Source of the DNA: Brachionus plicatilis
Lineage: Eukaryota > Rotifera > Eurotatoria > Ploima > Brachionidae
Assembly (NCBI GenBank): GCA_010279815.1
Contig: QEOQ01000508.1
Location: 3,369,217-3,433,216, forward strand
Direction: 5' to 3'
Length of the DNA: 64,000 nt
In this document: one piece after another, positions 41,337 through 53,382 of the stretch
Layout: every line of letters starts with the position of its first letter
How positions within the stretch are numbered: the stretch's first letter is position 1
Notes under the pieces: model-generated
The model's database searches: none
What the model was told of the DNA's origin: nothing
The model's input: the letters and a program-made list of their open reading frames with translations, nothing else
Position numbers and translations under genes: made by a program

Positions 41337-42126
41337 GTATGCCACAGGGATGTGCGTTAAGTACTTAAATCCTATTTTCAATACTTAAGTAAATGGACCA
41401 TATTTTTAAGTAAATACTTAAGTATTTATCAGGATACTTAAGTACTTAAATTTTTTTCAATAAAATATCAAAAAAAAAAGCTATTTTTTATCAAAATTTT
41501 ATTGCAAAAATTTGGGCTTAATACAATTTAATTAAGTTTAGTATAAAATTTTTTTAATTACCTAACAATTAATGTAACATTTTAAAAAAATTAAGGAAGA
41601 AAAATATTTATCTGTTAGCCTAGCTCGGTTTGGCCTAAGGATGTTTACCCCTATGCTAAAAGTTCTTTCAACTTAAGTTGTAAAATTTTCCCACGGTCTT
41701 TCAATAGCGGACTTTTCATAGTAAAAGTTTGAAAGAATCCGAGGATGTTGCTTACGTAAAGAAGGTTGAGAGGGTTTTATTTTTTTCTGAACACCACGAC
41801 GATTATCATCTAAGATAGACAAAAAGAAAGCTAATTTGAATCGAAGATTAGATTTTTTGGATTGGGACAATAATCAAGAAAGGATGAGACCAATAATAAA
41901 AGTTTCTTTGGTTTGTAAAAAAAAAAGCGTTGAGAGAATTTTTTTATAGCGGTTAAATTTCAAAGCACTGTGTTTTTGATTTAATCCAACAAGTTAAACG
42001 AAGGAGAGTCTTCTTACTTAAGTAATTAAAAAAAATTTGAATTTTTCAAAATTTATACTTAAGTATTTACTTAATTTTAATTTTTTTTAAAGTACTTAAT
42101 ACTTAATGCACATCCCTGGTATGCCA
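41337..42126. mobile_element. hAT element with 8-bp target duplication
   Basis: Element 41345-42118 (774 bp). The ends CAGGGATGTGC and GCACATCCCTG are exact inverted repeats, and weaker pairing of TAAGTACTTAA words extends inward. GTATGCCA is duplicated at 41337-41344 and 42119-42126. The interior keeps a minus-strand hAT transposase C-terminal piece. Other coding parts are deleted or decayed, so it is non-autonomous. Confidence 0.92.
41562..41672 (-). pseudogene. hAT transposase C-terminal fragment
   Basis: It reads VERTFSIGVNILRPNRARLT, DKYFSSLIFLKCYIN and a stop. The hAT C-terminal dimerisation motif has the order (S/V)-ER-x-F-S ... R-x-x-L ... (L/I)-(I/V)-F-L-K, which fits. A further open stretch upstream (41673-41870) is separated by a stop and is too diverged to assign. 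Confidence 0.75.
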
Positions 42127-42410
42127 ACAAGTTTTTGGAAAGGGAGATTTCTAAATATCTTGTTGGATAATAGATCAAAATCTGCTGCTGTCTTGGGTTG
42201 TTTGTTTTTAGTGTTTTCATTATTTCAAGTTATGTGCGTAATAGTAAAATTGTAAAATAAGGAATTCTGTAAATTTCCTGGTTGATTTCATCAGTAAATT
42301 TCTATAATAATGAAACAAAAATTATGTTTCAAATTTTTTTCCAGTAATTTTCTAAATTTACGTATAGAGCAGTAAATTTGTATAACTTTATTTACATTTA
42401 AGTAATTTAC

Positions 42411-42545
42411 TCTTCCTCAACTTTTTCTTTCCTTTCCTAAGAGTTGAAGAAAGGAATAGTCGAGGAAAGGAAAAATAGATGAAAGAAAGAGTCGAAGAAC
42501 AAAATGCGCACAAGTTAGTTTTAATTCGTATAGTTTAAATATGTA
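42411..42545. repeat. Dispersed hairpin repeat, copy 1 (partner 53130-53262)
   Basis: CTTCCTCAAC ... CCTAAGAGTTGAAGAAAGGA, ATAGTCGAGGAAAGG and ACAAGTTAGTTTTAATT occur in the same order in both copies. The pyrimidine half pairs with the purine half, so each copy folds into a hairpin. Confidence 0.75.
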
Positions 42546-45093
42546 CTTACTAACTATTTAAGAAATTTACTGAAGCCTTTTTTTTTCCAGTAAATTAATA
42601 AAACAAATAAAAAAAACAGCAAAAAAGTAAAACAATATTTTTTTTATTTTATTTTAGAAATTTACTTATCTCTCAGTAATTTTACAAGTTTACGAGTTTT
42701 AGAGATTAACGTTAACATGTGCATATAGCTTCCCATTAAAAAGTAATACGAGTTATGTCTAACCGATATTTGACTAAAAGTAAAAAAATTTTCTAAATCA
42801 CATGCAAACAATTCTGCAATTTTGGCTCGATTGCTGGTAGAATGGTTATTATTTTTTAGGTTTATGATTTTTAGATAATGATGGCTATTTAATAAAATTT
42901 TAAATTTGATAAAATAACAATTTTACATGCCCTCAACTTTTTAAGGAAAAATACTAAAATATCATTTAGGTTTAATTAGTAAATTTAAGATGCAAATTTA
43001 TTATTTAAACGAATTATATTTTTTTAATTTTTTGTTGTTTTTTTAATTTCTATTAAATTTCACGTTTTTGTTTATTAAATCTTTCTAGAAATATTATGTT
43101 AATTTTCTTTCTATAATCTAATCACTATATATAATTTAATTTAAATTTTCTATGATTCGATATATTTTCTCTAAATGTAAAAAATTCTTTATATTAAAAT
43201 ACAAGGAAAGTTTGCTGACTCATAGATAAAAATTAATATAAAATTAAATTTACACCATTCTAAATACCAAATCGCCTTTGAAAGTTTTTTTATTTAATAT
43301 TACCTTAAACATATCAAACTACTCTCTAAAATAAGGCTACCCTTAAAATCATTTGTTTAGGAATTATTACCATCCAAACCATGTTTTGAATACTCTAAAA
43401 ATTTTAAGTAAAGATTTTAATTCAACGAAAGAAAACAAAATTTTGGACCAAATAAGCAATTCATTGCTTTATGTAGACAATAATACTCTAAGAGTTCTTT
43501 ATTCATACCAAATAATTAAATTTTATTCAATGAAAATTTAAAAATTATTTTCTATCTTAATTTTAATTTTTGAGAAAAATTTAATTTAAAGTTCGGATTA
43601 TTTCTGAAAGTGTTTGAAAAGTGTTTTCGGTATTTTTTTTTAAAAAGATGAACTTATTAACTTTTTTTATTTCTCTTTAGCCTTTAAATATTTAATCTAA
43701 TAATAAATAATTAAAATTCAAAATTAATTTAAGATTAAATTAAAAGAATGAAAAGAATTAACCTAAAGACCAAAAACCTTGATCAGACCTTAAAAAGAAG
43801 CATAAAATTGTGAATAAATGAGAATTTTTCTATTGAAAGATTTTATATAATTTTACTAATAAAATAAAAATTTCAAAAATAAATCTATTTTTCAAAATAC
43901 ATTAGAAACCTTTGATCTAATTCAATTCAAGGATAATCTATTATTTTAGCTTTGTTTTTTAAGAAAATAATAAATTTAGAATAAATCACTCACAAATTAT
44001 TAATTTAAGTCGATTGTGAGTTTCGACATGAGAAAAATTAAATTCACAAATTGAAAAATTAATTAATTATTATTCTATTTTGTAAATTTGGCATTATATA
44101 TAAATAATACTAAAGGTGGTATGAGCACAGAATTTTGGACTTATTTTAAATTTTAGATCAATTGATGAAGATATAGTTCAAGTTTATTTAAACAGATATG
44201 ATCAATAGCTTAAAATATTATTAGTCATAATTTAATTATAATTAAGTTTTTTTTAAGTTATTTAAGTTATGCTTTGTAAATCATTTTATTGAAAAAGCAT
44301 TCATTCAGAACAATAAAAATGGATATTCTTTTATTTTTATTTAAAATCATTATATAATAAATTATGCTGTATTGACTACTAAATATTTGAAATTATTTTT
44401 GGAATTTATTTTTAATTATGATCACATTTTTGCTAAAATTAAAAAATTGAAAAATTTAAAAAAATCGATAGTCGTTGGGACATAATAAAATCGTGAGTTT
44501 TTATTTAAAATAATAATGATCATTTTTTTCCAAGTCAATAAGAGTCAAATTAAAAGAAATTAATTTAATTTTAAATCACCGATTGAAAATAAAATAAAAA
44601 AAAATTTGCTTAAATTTTAGTTGAATATTTTTTCAAAATTTTTCAATTTAGTATCATGAAAACTTACGCTTTCTTCAACGAAACACTAAAAATTCATTTT
44701 AAATTTATTTACAAAATAGTCATAGTAATTTTTACAAAATGTTGTGTTTATGCTTTTGAAAAGAAAAAAACTATTGATTAGAAATTGCCCAAATTTTTGT
44801 TTTTTTTTTGTTAATCAAAAAAAAATTTACTAAAAAAGAAAAATAAGCGCTTTTTATTTTCATAAAATTCAAAATAAATGAACTAATTTTAAAAAATAAA
44901 ATTTAAAATTGCTGATTCTTTAAAGTATTGCAAAAAAATATGCTGAATGTGATTCGAATCAAAAATATTTTATTATAATAATAGCAATTATGTGTTGAGA
45001 AAATTTAAGGGCTGGTTTAAATGCATTTGCTTTAAAATGCTTACGAGCAAAAAAGCTTGGAGAACCAGGACCGGGTCTCTCTTTCCAAACCAA
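42546..45093. other. Gene-free A+T-rich stretch
   Basis: Nothing supported. A 62-codon frame at 43353 lacks any motif or codon bias that I could trust. Confidence 0.5.
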
Positions 45094-45101
45094 TATAAAT
45101 A
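45094..45101 (+). promoter_or_regulatory. TATA box (and CCAAT word) of the MAT gene
   Basis: TATAAATA, with CCAAT immediately before it at 45090-45094, 132 nt upstream of the start codon at 45233. Spacing allows a leader of about 100 nt. Confidence 0.5.
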
Positions 45102-45232
45102 GAAGTGTTCTGCAAGAAATTCTTCGCTCTTTTCATTTCGAAGAAAAGTAATTGAAAAAAATTTTCCAAACTTCTTGCAAAATACTGCAATATCCATTGT
45201 GATCATTGAATAGACCAAATAAAAGCTCCAAA

Positions 45233-46534
45233 ATGAACCATATCAATCAACCAGATACTGAAAATGAAACTTTTTTGTTCACCAGTGAGTCAGTTGGTGA
45301 AGGCCATCCAGATAAGATCTGCGATCAGATAAGTGACGCTGTCCTCGACGCTCACCTGGCCCAGGATCCGGACGCCAGAGTTGCATGTGGTACGAACTTT
45401 TGCTCCATTTCTCATTTTTGTCTCATTTTTTCCTCTTTTTAACAGAATCTTTTTCCAAAACTGGCATGATCTTGGTCGGTGGTGAAATTACATCCAAAGC
45501 CAAAGTTGACTACCAAAAAGTGATCAGAGACTGCATCAAAAGAATCGGCTATGACTCCTCTGACAAAGGATTTGACTTCAAAACCTGCAATGTCCTGTTG
45601 GCTCTCGAGGAACAAAGTCCTGACATTGCCCAAGCTGTCCACGTCAACAAGAAAGAAGAGGAAATCGGAGCTGGCGACCAAGGTCTTATGTTTGGTTACG
45701 CCACTGATGAGACCGAAGAGTGCATGCCCTTGACCATTGTGTTGGCCCATAAATTGAACAAAACCCTTGCTGATGGAAGACGATCCGGTTTGGTGCCATG
45801 GGCCAGACCAGACACCAAAACCCAAGTCACAGTTGAGTACAAAATTGTCCACGGTAGCTGTGTTCCCATCAGAGTGCACAGTGTTGTCATTTCAACTCAA
45901 CATTCACCAGATGTAACCATTGAAAAGATCAGACAAGATTTGATGGAACACGTGGTCAAGCCAACTATTCCAGCTCACTATTTGGACGAAAACACCATTT
46001 ATCACTTGAACCCAAGTGGTTACTTTGTCATCGGTGGCCCGCAAGGTGATGCTGGTTTGACTGGCAGAAAAATCATCGTTGATACTTATGGTGGCTGGGG
46101 TGCTCACGGTGGTGGTGCTTTCTCGGGCAAAGATTACACCAAAGTAGACAGAAGTGCTGCTTATGCTGCCAGATGGGTTGCCAAATCTTTGGTCAAGGCT
46201 GGTCTGTGCAAACGTGTTTTGGTTCAAATTTCATATGCAATTGGTATTGCTGAGCCATTGTCAATTACCATTTTTTCATATGGCTCATCGACCAAGTCCG
46301 AAGCTGAACTTTTGGAAATTGTTAAGAAAAATTTCGACTTAAGACCAGGCAAAATCGTCCAGTAAGTCAAGTTTTTTTATTTAGAAAAAAAAAATTAAAC
46401 AAAAAAAATAATTTAATATTTTTTTTCAAAGGGATCTTGAATTGAAAAAACCAATCTACGGTGGCACCAGCTGCTATGGACACTTTGGTCGCGATGGTTT
46501 TTCATGGGAAAATCCAAAGCCACTCAAATTCTAG
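45233..46534 (+). CDS. MAT2A: S-adenosylmethionine synthase (methionine adenosyltransferase)
   Basis: Three exons: 45233-45389, 45446-46361 and 46432-46534, with GT-AG introns of 56 and 70 nt, giving 391 residues, the normal length. It makes S-adenosylmethionine from methionine and ATP in the cytosol. All signatures are present: [20 protein letters not shown] (from 22), [22 protein letters not shown] (from 127), [42 protein letters not shown] and [19 protein letters not shown]. The ATG at 45233 is chosen because it gives the family's short N-terminus. The base composition is far from that of the flanks, and the frame is undamaged. A degenerate tandem copy lies 3.7 kb downstream. Confidence 0.97.
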
Positions 46535-47438
46535 ACAATTGAAGACAAAAAGAAACATTTTATTTTAATTTTATCAAAAACCACACTTTTTTTACTACTT
46601 AATCTTTAATCCAGAATCACAGTTGAGCATTTCTAATGCCTAACTGCGATGCTATTTGGTCAATTTTAAATCAATGCCATTTAAATTGATCGCTCTAAAA
46701 TGGTCGTGCTGTGTTTATGAAAATTAATGAAAAGAGCATTTTTATAAGCACATCGATTCTTTATTAAAGAATTGAGAAGTTAAAAAATTTGTTGTCATTT
46801 ACAAAAAAATATTTTTAACTCTTTAGTTTTTGTTCAACATTTTGTTTTAGTTCAATTGTCTTTGAAAATTCCATTTTTGAGAAATAAAAAAATTTTAAGA
46901 AATCAAATTTTTTCATTCATATTTAACTTGAAATTAATTACAATTGATAAAGTCAATTGATACGAAATTTTTTTTCTGAAATAAAATTCTCTCAACTCGT
47001 TCAAATTCAAAAGATAATTCAATAACTTTTAATATTTGAAAAGAGTACTCGTTGATAATTCTGTTTTATTGGCGAACTGCAAAGTTCAAGTCTTGTTTAG
47101 AGTTATTTCGAAATTTTCAATTATGATTGCAATTCTCAAATACTTCGGATAACGAAAAACACTCTTAGTTTTAATTCTAAAAATCAAGAAAAAACAAAAT
47201 TATTTAATTTAAAATATCAAGTTTTATTTAAATCAAATAAAATGAATCTCTAGGAGTTATCTATAAAAATTTAAAAAATGAGCTAGTTCCTTGATGGCTT
47301 CTTTTTTTTCAAGTTTTTTTGTAAATAAAATGTTATTTATCTAAATTTAAAAGTAATGCTTAAATATAATACTCCAAAAATTGTTTTTAAATGCATAAAT
47401 ATATAAATTTTTATAATGTTCAATTTATTAAAAAAAAT

Positions 47439-47520
47439 CAGGGTTGTTTAAAAGTAACGAGTGTCAAGTCAGTACTAAGTCCGGACTTGGAATTTAATTT
47501 GGGACTTTTAAGCAACTCTG
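47439..47520. mobile_element. 82-bp hAT-type MITE
   Basis: Ends CAGGGTTGTTTAAAAGT and ACTTTTAAGCAACTCTG are inverted repeats with two mismatches and resemble the 35998 family. The flanks AAAAAAAT and AAAAATAT could be a decayed 8-bp duplication. Confidence 0.65.
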
Positions 47521-49230
47521 AAAAATATTCAGGAATAATAATAATTCTACTCAAACTAGAATTAATTCATTTTCTTTTTAAATTGTACCCATTATGGAAA
47601 AACCTGTCCGAATATTTTCAATTAAAATTAGATAAAAAATCAAAACTAAAAACCTTTATATTTTTATTTGAAAAATTTAAGCGATCTTTTATTTTTTAAA
47701 ACTAAACGCACGTATTTAAACTATTTAAGCAAGTTTCAAATTTGGTCATAAATTTCACTTTGCTGAATTTTTACATAAAATAAATAATTTTGAAAACAAA
47801 CTTTTGGTAGTTGTTTTTGTTCTTTTGAGTTTAAAATTATTTATAGAACTTAGAAATTACGAAATAAATATTTCTTTTTAAATCAAAAATAAGTTTTAAA
47901 TTATTAAGCAATTTAATTGAATTTGAAAATTTGTCTTTATTACAAAAATAACTATCCTCCTGAAATACCCTATATCTTTGCTACACTGTGCATGCATCAA
48001 AATCCATAAACCAGATTGTAAGTGACACATCACTCACATTTTATCTCTTCTATATTAAAATTTCATCCATTTTAATGCATTAAAAATTGATTTTTAAAAC
48101 TTTGTAAATCTTTTTTTTAGATGATATTTAGAAATGAAAAATTTTTTTTTCAAATGATCAAAAATCGTTGCTTAGTTACTAGTGTGTAATTAAATTTTAG
48201 CTGTCAAGAGAAATTTATCTTCTTTCCAATTTTAATTTAAATTTTTTTCTTTAAAAAATTATTGAATAAATTAAACATTAATAAAAGTTTAAAAAAGCAG
48301 CATTATGGATGATATTGAATTTTAGGTATTACAAATTAAAACCATATATAAAAGTCAATCAATATTTAAAAGTCAATTCAAAATTATGACTCAACTAATT
48401 TAAGTGAGTCGACTTTATTTGAGTTAATTCTTTTAGATAATTTGACTTCTGAAAAACGACTTTTTTTTATTCATTGTTTCCATTTTTTTATTTTTAATAA
48501 AAAATAAGCCAATAGAATGTAAAGTATCAAAAAATTTTAATCAAGAATTAAATTAAATTTTTAAAGTTTATTTTAAAATGACTAGAAAAAATAAATTAAT
48601 TTTTTTGTTTGAGTTTTAGAGTTTGCCAACGTACACTTCGTCATCATCTTTTGGCAAGTTTTGATAATGTGAGCAACATTCGTGGATCTCATTTAATGTC
48701 ATGTTACGTGAACCATAAGTAAAGTCTTGTATCGATGTATTGGACTTTATATTTGAATAGGATTTGATTTCATATTTAAGTCGATAATTTTTCTAATATC
48801 AAATTGATTTTATTTCATTTTCATAGATTCTAATGATCTAATTTTTAACTTTTTGATTTAACCGATCTTTATTTATTTATTAAATAAAAAGTTAATCGAA
48901 AAAAAAATAACATTTTATAAATTTTTTCACGTAAATATACCGAAATTTATATAATTATATGCAAAATTACGTAAAATAAAAATCGTCAGAAGAAAAAATC
49001 GATTGTTGAGAATCTTTATTAATTTTTTTATTCAAAAAGCAATTTAATAAAAAATCAAAAAAAAATCTTAATAATCGAAAAAATTAAAAAAAAAATTAAA
49101 ATAAAAAATTTTCGCAGATCTCCTAAAAATTCCCAACAATCGATTTTTTTTAGCAATTTTAATTGGTCCGTAATTTTACGTATAATTATGGAATGTCAAT
49201 AATGTTTTGCCAAAAAAAAAACATTATTAA

Positions 49231-49700
49231 AAAAAGTTTTAATTAAAAAAATAAAAAAAAACAGCATTAAGGACTATTCTATCAATATATTCGATCTATT
49301 CCTCTAAATACAGAAAAAATTCGAATATATGTTTTTTCGAAAATCACCAATGATTTTTTTTTTTATTTAAAATTAAGAATAATTTTTTTTAAAGATGACT
49401 AATCTTTAAAAAAACATTGTTAACATCCAGAATTTTGCGAAAAATTACGCACAGTAAAAACGCCAAAATAAAAAATCGATTGTTGAAAATTTTTAGTAGA
49501 TTTGAGAGAATTTTTTATTTTTTCATTTTTTTTTTAGATTGCTTGATTTTAAAAAGAATTATTTTAAACAAAAAAAAATCAATGGTAATTTTCGAAAAAA
49601 CATGTATTCGAATTTTTACTGTATTTAAAAGAATATATCGAATATTGATAGATTAGTCCTTAATGCTTTTTTTTTTACTTTTTTAATTAAAACTTTTTTT
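49231..49700. repeat. Long inverted repeat, arms about 135 bp
   Basis: 49231-49365 and 49568-49700 are reverse complements with few mismatches (GCATTAAGGACTA..TCTATCAATAT; ATTCGAATA..ATGTTTTTTCGAAAA). The loop is about 200 bp. Probably a MITE or the core of a larger inverted-repeat element. Confidence 0.75.
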
Positions 49701-50190
49701 TTGATTTTTATGGTAAAAATCTTCTTTTTTTTTTAAATAAAAGATATTTTGATTTGCTTTATTTTTTTTTGCTCCGAACTTGGCTCCTGCCTGAATTTTA
49801 ACTCTTAAATTATTATTCAGATAATAAAATTTATAAAAGAATTTACATGAATGAGCATATTTTTATAGAAATTAGCTAACAAACATGGAAAACAAATTAA
49901 GAAGTGAAAAGATAAAAAAAATAAAATAACAAATTAAATAATCTGTGTAATACAACAGATTAAATAGGTTTTTATTTATTTTAAAATATCCGAATGAAGT
50001 TTTTAGATAAAACTAAAGTAAAAAATAATAATTTCTAAACTTTTGTTACATATTTAAATAACCGCAATTATTTGCTGAGAAAATTTTAAAGCCTAGCTTA
50101 AAATATAAGAGAAATACTTCTGCAAAAAATTCTTGCAAAATACTATGATATCCACAATTATTATTTCTTATAATAAATTAAAGGTTCCAC

Positions 50191-50842
50191 ATGAACCACA
50201 TAAATCAAGCAAATACTGAAAATGATGCTTTTCTGTTCACCAGCGAGTCAATAGGTGAAGATCATCAAGATAAGATTAGCGATCAAATAAATGACTCTGT
50301 CCTCGACGCTCACCTAGCCCACAATTTGGACACCAGGGTTACATGTGGTACGAACTTTTAATCTTTTTTTTGAATTTTTATTTTTTTCTGTAGAATCTTC
50401 TTGCAAAATTGGCGTTGGAAATTTAAATCGTGATATTGCCCAAAATTTCATCCTAACCGGAGCTGATGATGAAGCTCTCATGTTAAGTCATGCCACTGGT
50501 GAAACCAAAGAATGCATGCCTTTAACCATGGTTTTGGCTCATAAATTGAACAAAGCCTTTGGTGATGCAAGACGGTCCGGTTTAGTGCCATGGGCTAAAC
50601 CAGATATCAAAACTCGTGTCACAGTTGAATACAAAAACATCCGCGGCAACTGTGTTCCTATCAGAATTTATAGTGTTGTAATTTCAACTCAACATTCACC
50701 AGAAGTAACCATTGAAAAAATTAGACAAGATCTGATGGGACATGTAATAAAACCGACTATTCCGGCTCATTATTTGGATGAAAAGACCATTTATCACTTG
50801 AACCCAAGTGGCTTTGGTATTGTGAAATTTGGTTCAAATTGA
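50191..50842 (+). pseudogene. Degenerate tandem copy of the MAT gene, frame still open
   Basis: Exons 50191-50347 and 50394-50842, with intron 1 at exactly the same place and phase as in MAT, so the copy arose from DNA and not from mRNA. The frame stays open for 201 residues. GEGHPDK has become GEDHQDK, GAGDQG has become GADDEA, and the block between ES-CKIG and DIA has lost about 50 residues. The sequence follows MAT well from [16 protein letters not shown] to [10 protein letters not shown], then jumps to VKFGSN and stops, so the GGGAFSGKD loop and the C-terminal third are gone. It cannot be a normal synthase. It is a pseudogene or a fragment with another role. Confidence 0.88.
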
Positions 50843-51768
50843 ACAGTTTGAAAAAAACTCAACCTTTTTAATCATTGAAATTAAAGATAAAATTTTATTC
50901 TTATTAAAAATTGGAAACATTTAATGTTAAACTTTTTTGAATTAAAGTCTTTGAATTTATTTTCAGTCTACACAATGAATAAATTCATTCATAAATAAAA
51001 ACTTATTTTAACTTCCTATTTCATAAAAAAATGTCACTCAAGCTTTTGTTTTCACTTTAAGTCGCTTTGTATCAATATTTATCCATGTTAAATATCGATT
51101 CAATCTTTATATTCTTTAGCTCTATGATACGAATTCTGTGACAGACGCGAATATGAAAAATTATATTTTCCATTTTTTTAATCTCTTTTTAATCATTTTG
51201 TTCAGTAAATTCACTTTCTTGACATTTTTTTTTATTGTATTTTTAAAAAGATTTTATTGTTAAAAGTGTCAAAATTTATTGAAAAAAATGATTTAAGATT
51301 TTATTGAAAAATTGTTTTTCAGTATTTGAAATGTTATATTTCTCCTATTTTAAAAATACACAGTTTTCATATTCCTCATCATTGTTTGAATTTTTTTAGT
51401 TTTTACTTTCATGAAATTTATTGTCAAATACAACGCTTCTTCTCTAATGAAAAACTGAAAATAATTATCGAAAATTAAATCTGTTTGAAGTCTGTCTGGC
51501 ATCTTCTATTATTTCGTCCAAAGCTAAGTAAATTTCAAATATTGTCTCAGATTCATCATTTACAAAAAGTAACTTTTTTCCATAACAAAAAATAATTAAG
51601 TTTATTTTATTTATTTTTTTTTAATTAATGTTTTGGCTTTGAATTGTAATTGTACTAAAATTAATAAATTATTTTATCCCGAATTTTTTTTTTTGACATT
51701 TTTTCGAATTATCAAAATTCCGGAAAAATTAATCCGGATCGGTTTTTTACAAACCGTCTCTTAAACGA
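50843..51768. other. Gene-free A+T-rich spacer
   Basis: Nothing supported. Confidence 0.5.
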
Positions 51769-52270
51769 GCGCAGCAAAACTACAATCAGATTTAGATTTA
51801 GCTTTCAAGTGGACTCAAGATTGGCTTCTTTTCTTCAATAGATCAAAATGTGTTGCCATGCATTATTGTCACAAAAACAAAAATTTCCTTACTTTATCAT
51901 TAGTAAGCAATTAGCAATTTCCTGGTATTATTTTAAATAAAAATCTTAAATGAAAAAATTAAGTGATTAAGGTTACAAGCAAAGCAGATCAAATTTTTTT
52001 ATTGTGAGTTATTTAGATCTGTATATTTAACTTTTGTTCGTCATCTTTTGGAATTTACAGGTCTTGTCTGGTCTACAATTCTTAAGTCTGACTGTGAGAA
52101 TGTTGAAAGAATTCAGTGCACAGCGACGAAATTTTTCGTCCATTAGTAAAAAACCGTACGAAAGCTGATTGAAGGCTATGGACATTTTAAATCTGATGAA
52201 AAGAAGAAAAAAGGTAATCTTATTCAATTGTACAAGTTGATGCATGGAAAAGACTTGGCTAAAAAAAGGA
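51769..52270 (+). pseudogene. Non-LTR retrotransposon reverse transcriptase remnant
   Basis: The plus strand gives LQSDLDLAFKWTQDWLLFFN and RSKCVAMHY, the block just after the catalytic Asp pair in CR1-like RTs. About 110 bases on, in another frame, come FVRHLLEFTGLVWSTIL and ENVERIQCTATKFFV, and then, after a further shift, GNLIQLYKLMHGKD. These are the C-terminal blocks found intact in the LINE at 31047-32849. Several stops and shifts show long decay. The minus-strand frame over this region is a shadow. Confidence 0.8.
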
Positions 52271-52444
52271 ACAATTTTAATGACAAAAAAAACAAGTTTA
52301 AATAAAATAGCACAAAGAAATTTCGAGTCCTCAACCAAGAAACAATTTTTTTTCAACAAAACCGCTAAAATATGAAACTCGCTGATGAATAATTTAGTTG
52401 AAGCCGCTAATGTTTACAGGCATTGGCATTGTATTAATTACATC

Positions 52445-52483
52445 AGTTGTCTAAGTGTGTCTTATCAACACACTTAGACAACT
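52445..52483. repeat. Perfect 16-bp stem hairpin
   Basis: AGTTGTCTAAGTGTGT (52445-52460) and its exact complement (52468-52483) with a 7-nt loop. No T-run follows on either strand. Its origin is unknown. Confidence 0.8.
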
Positions 52484-52787
52484 ACTAATTCAAAACTACT
52501 ACTTTTATCATAACTTACTCTAAATATTAGAAAAAGAAAATTTCTACACTTTTCTTTATTATTTTTTGCTTTTTATGTTATTTGTTTCTTTTTTTTTAAT
52601 AATTGGATTGTTTTAAAGATTTTTTTTATTTGATAGTATTAAATAAAAAAATTTAAAAAAAGGTCTTTAATTTTCTAATTGAAATGTAATTAATTTATTT
52701 TATTATTAATTTAGATGAGTTGTAATTAAAAAGCCGAATCAAAAAATTGTTTGTCAAAAAAAAAACCTTTGACATTGTTCTGTAAAA

Positions 52788-52851
52788 TAAAAAAATTATA
52801 AATTTTTGAAATAGTAAAAAAAAAAAATTATAAATTTTTGAAATAGTAAAA
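52788..52851. repeat. Tandem duplication, 32-bp unit
   Basis: AATTATAAATTTTTGAAATA plus flanking A-runs occurs twice in a row. Confidence 0.85.
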
Positions 52852-53129
52852 AAAAATTGCCAATAATGACGTTAAATAGGGTAATTTAATTTTTTATTCA
52901 AATTTGAAAAAAATAAAATTTTAGATTTTTGCCTAAAAAAATAATACTTTACTGGTCGTTCTGCGTTTCCAGTAAATTCTAGTGATTTTACGCTAATAAA
53001 TAACTTAACATGAAAGTTTGCAAAAATAATGTGTCATATAGCATCACTGTAGATTTTAAGGCAATATATTTAAAAAAAGTTTTTTATACATTACAATTTA
53101 AAACTTACTTGTACATTTCTTTTCCTCGA

Positions 53130-53262
53130 CTCTTCCTCAACTCTTCCTCTTACTCAACTTTTCCTTTCATTTCCTAAGAGTTGAAGAAAGGAATAGTCGA
53201 GGAAAAGAAAAGTTGAAGAAGAACAAAATGCATACAAGTTAGTTTTAATTTGTACTGTAGCA
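53130..53262. repeat. Dispersed hairpin repeat, copy 2 (partner 42411-42545)
   Basis: Same words and order as the first copy, with extra CTTCCTCAACTC units on the left. Confidence 0.75.
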
Positions 53263-53382
53263 TTCATAAATTTTCAAAGTGTATCATTGCATAATTAATA
53301 ATTAAAATTAAAGTGAAACTTTTTATAATTGTTCTTTTATTTAAAAAAAAAAACTTAAAAAAAACAAAAATTTGATATGTTT

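Larger units (their letters stand above)
46535..50190. other. Repeat-bearing spacer between MAT and its copy
   Basis: It contains a small hAT MITE (47439-47520) and long inverted repeats (49231-49365 with 49568-49700, plus related AATCGATTGTTGA words at 48997 and 49472). No gene. A 102-codon frame at 47391 runs across the MITE and is not real. Confidence 0.55.

Noticed and set aside
43353..43541. Plus-strand frame of 62 codons (RNYYHPNHVLNTLK)
   Set aside because: Briefly considered as an enzyme fragment, but only a few residues are suggestive.
45439..46227. Minus-strand frames in MAT
   Set aside because: Antisense shadows of a strongly conserved gene.
52027..52359. Minus-strand frame of 110 codons
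   Set aside because: The plus strand carries the reverse transcriptase remnant.
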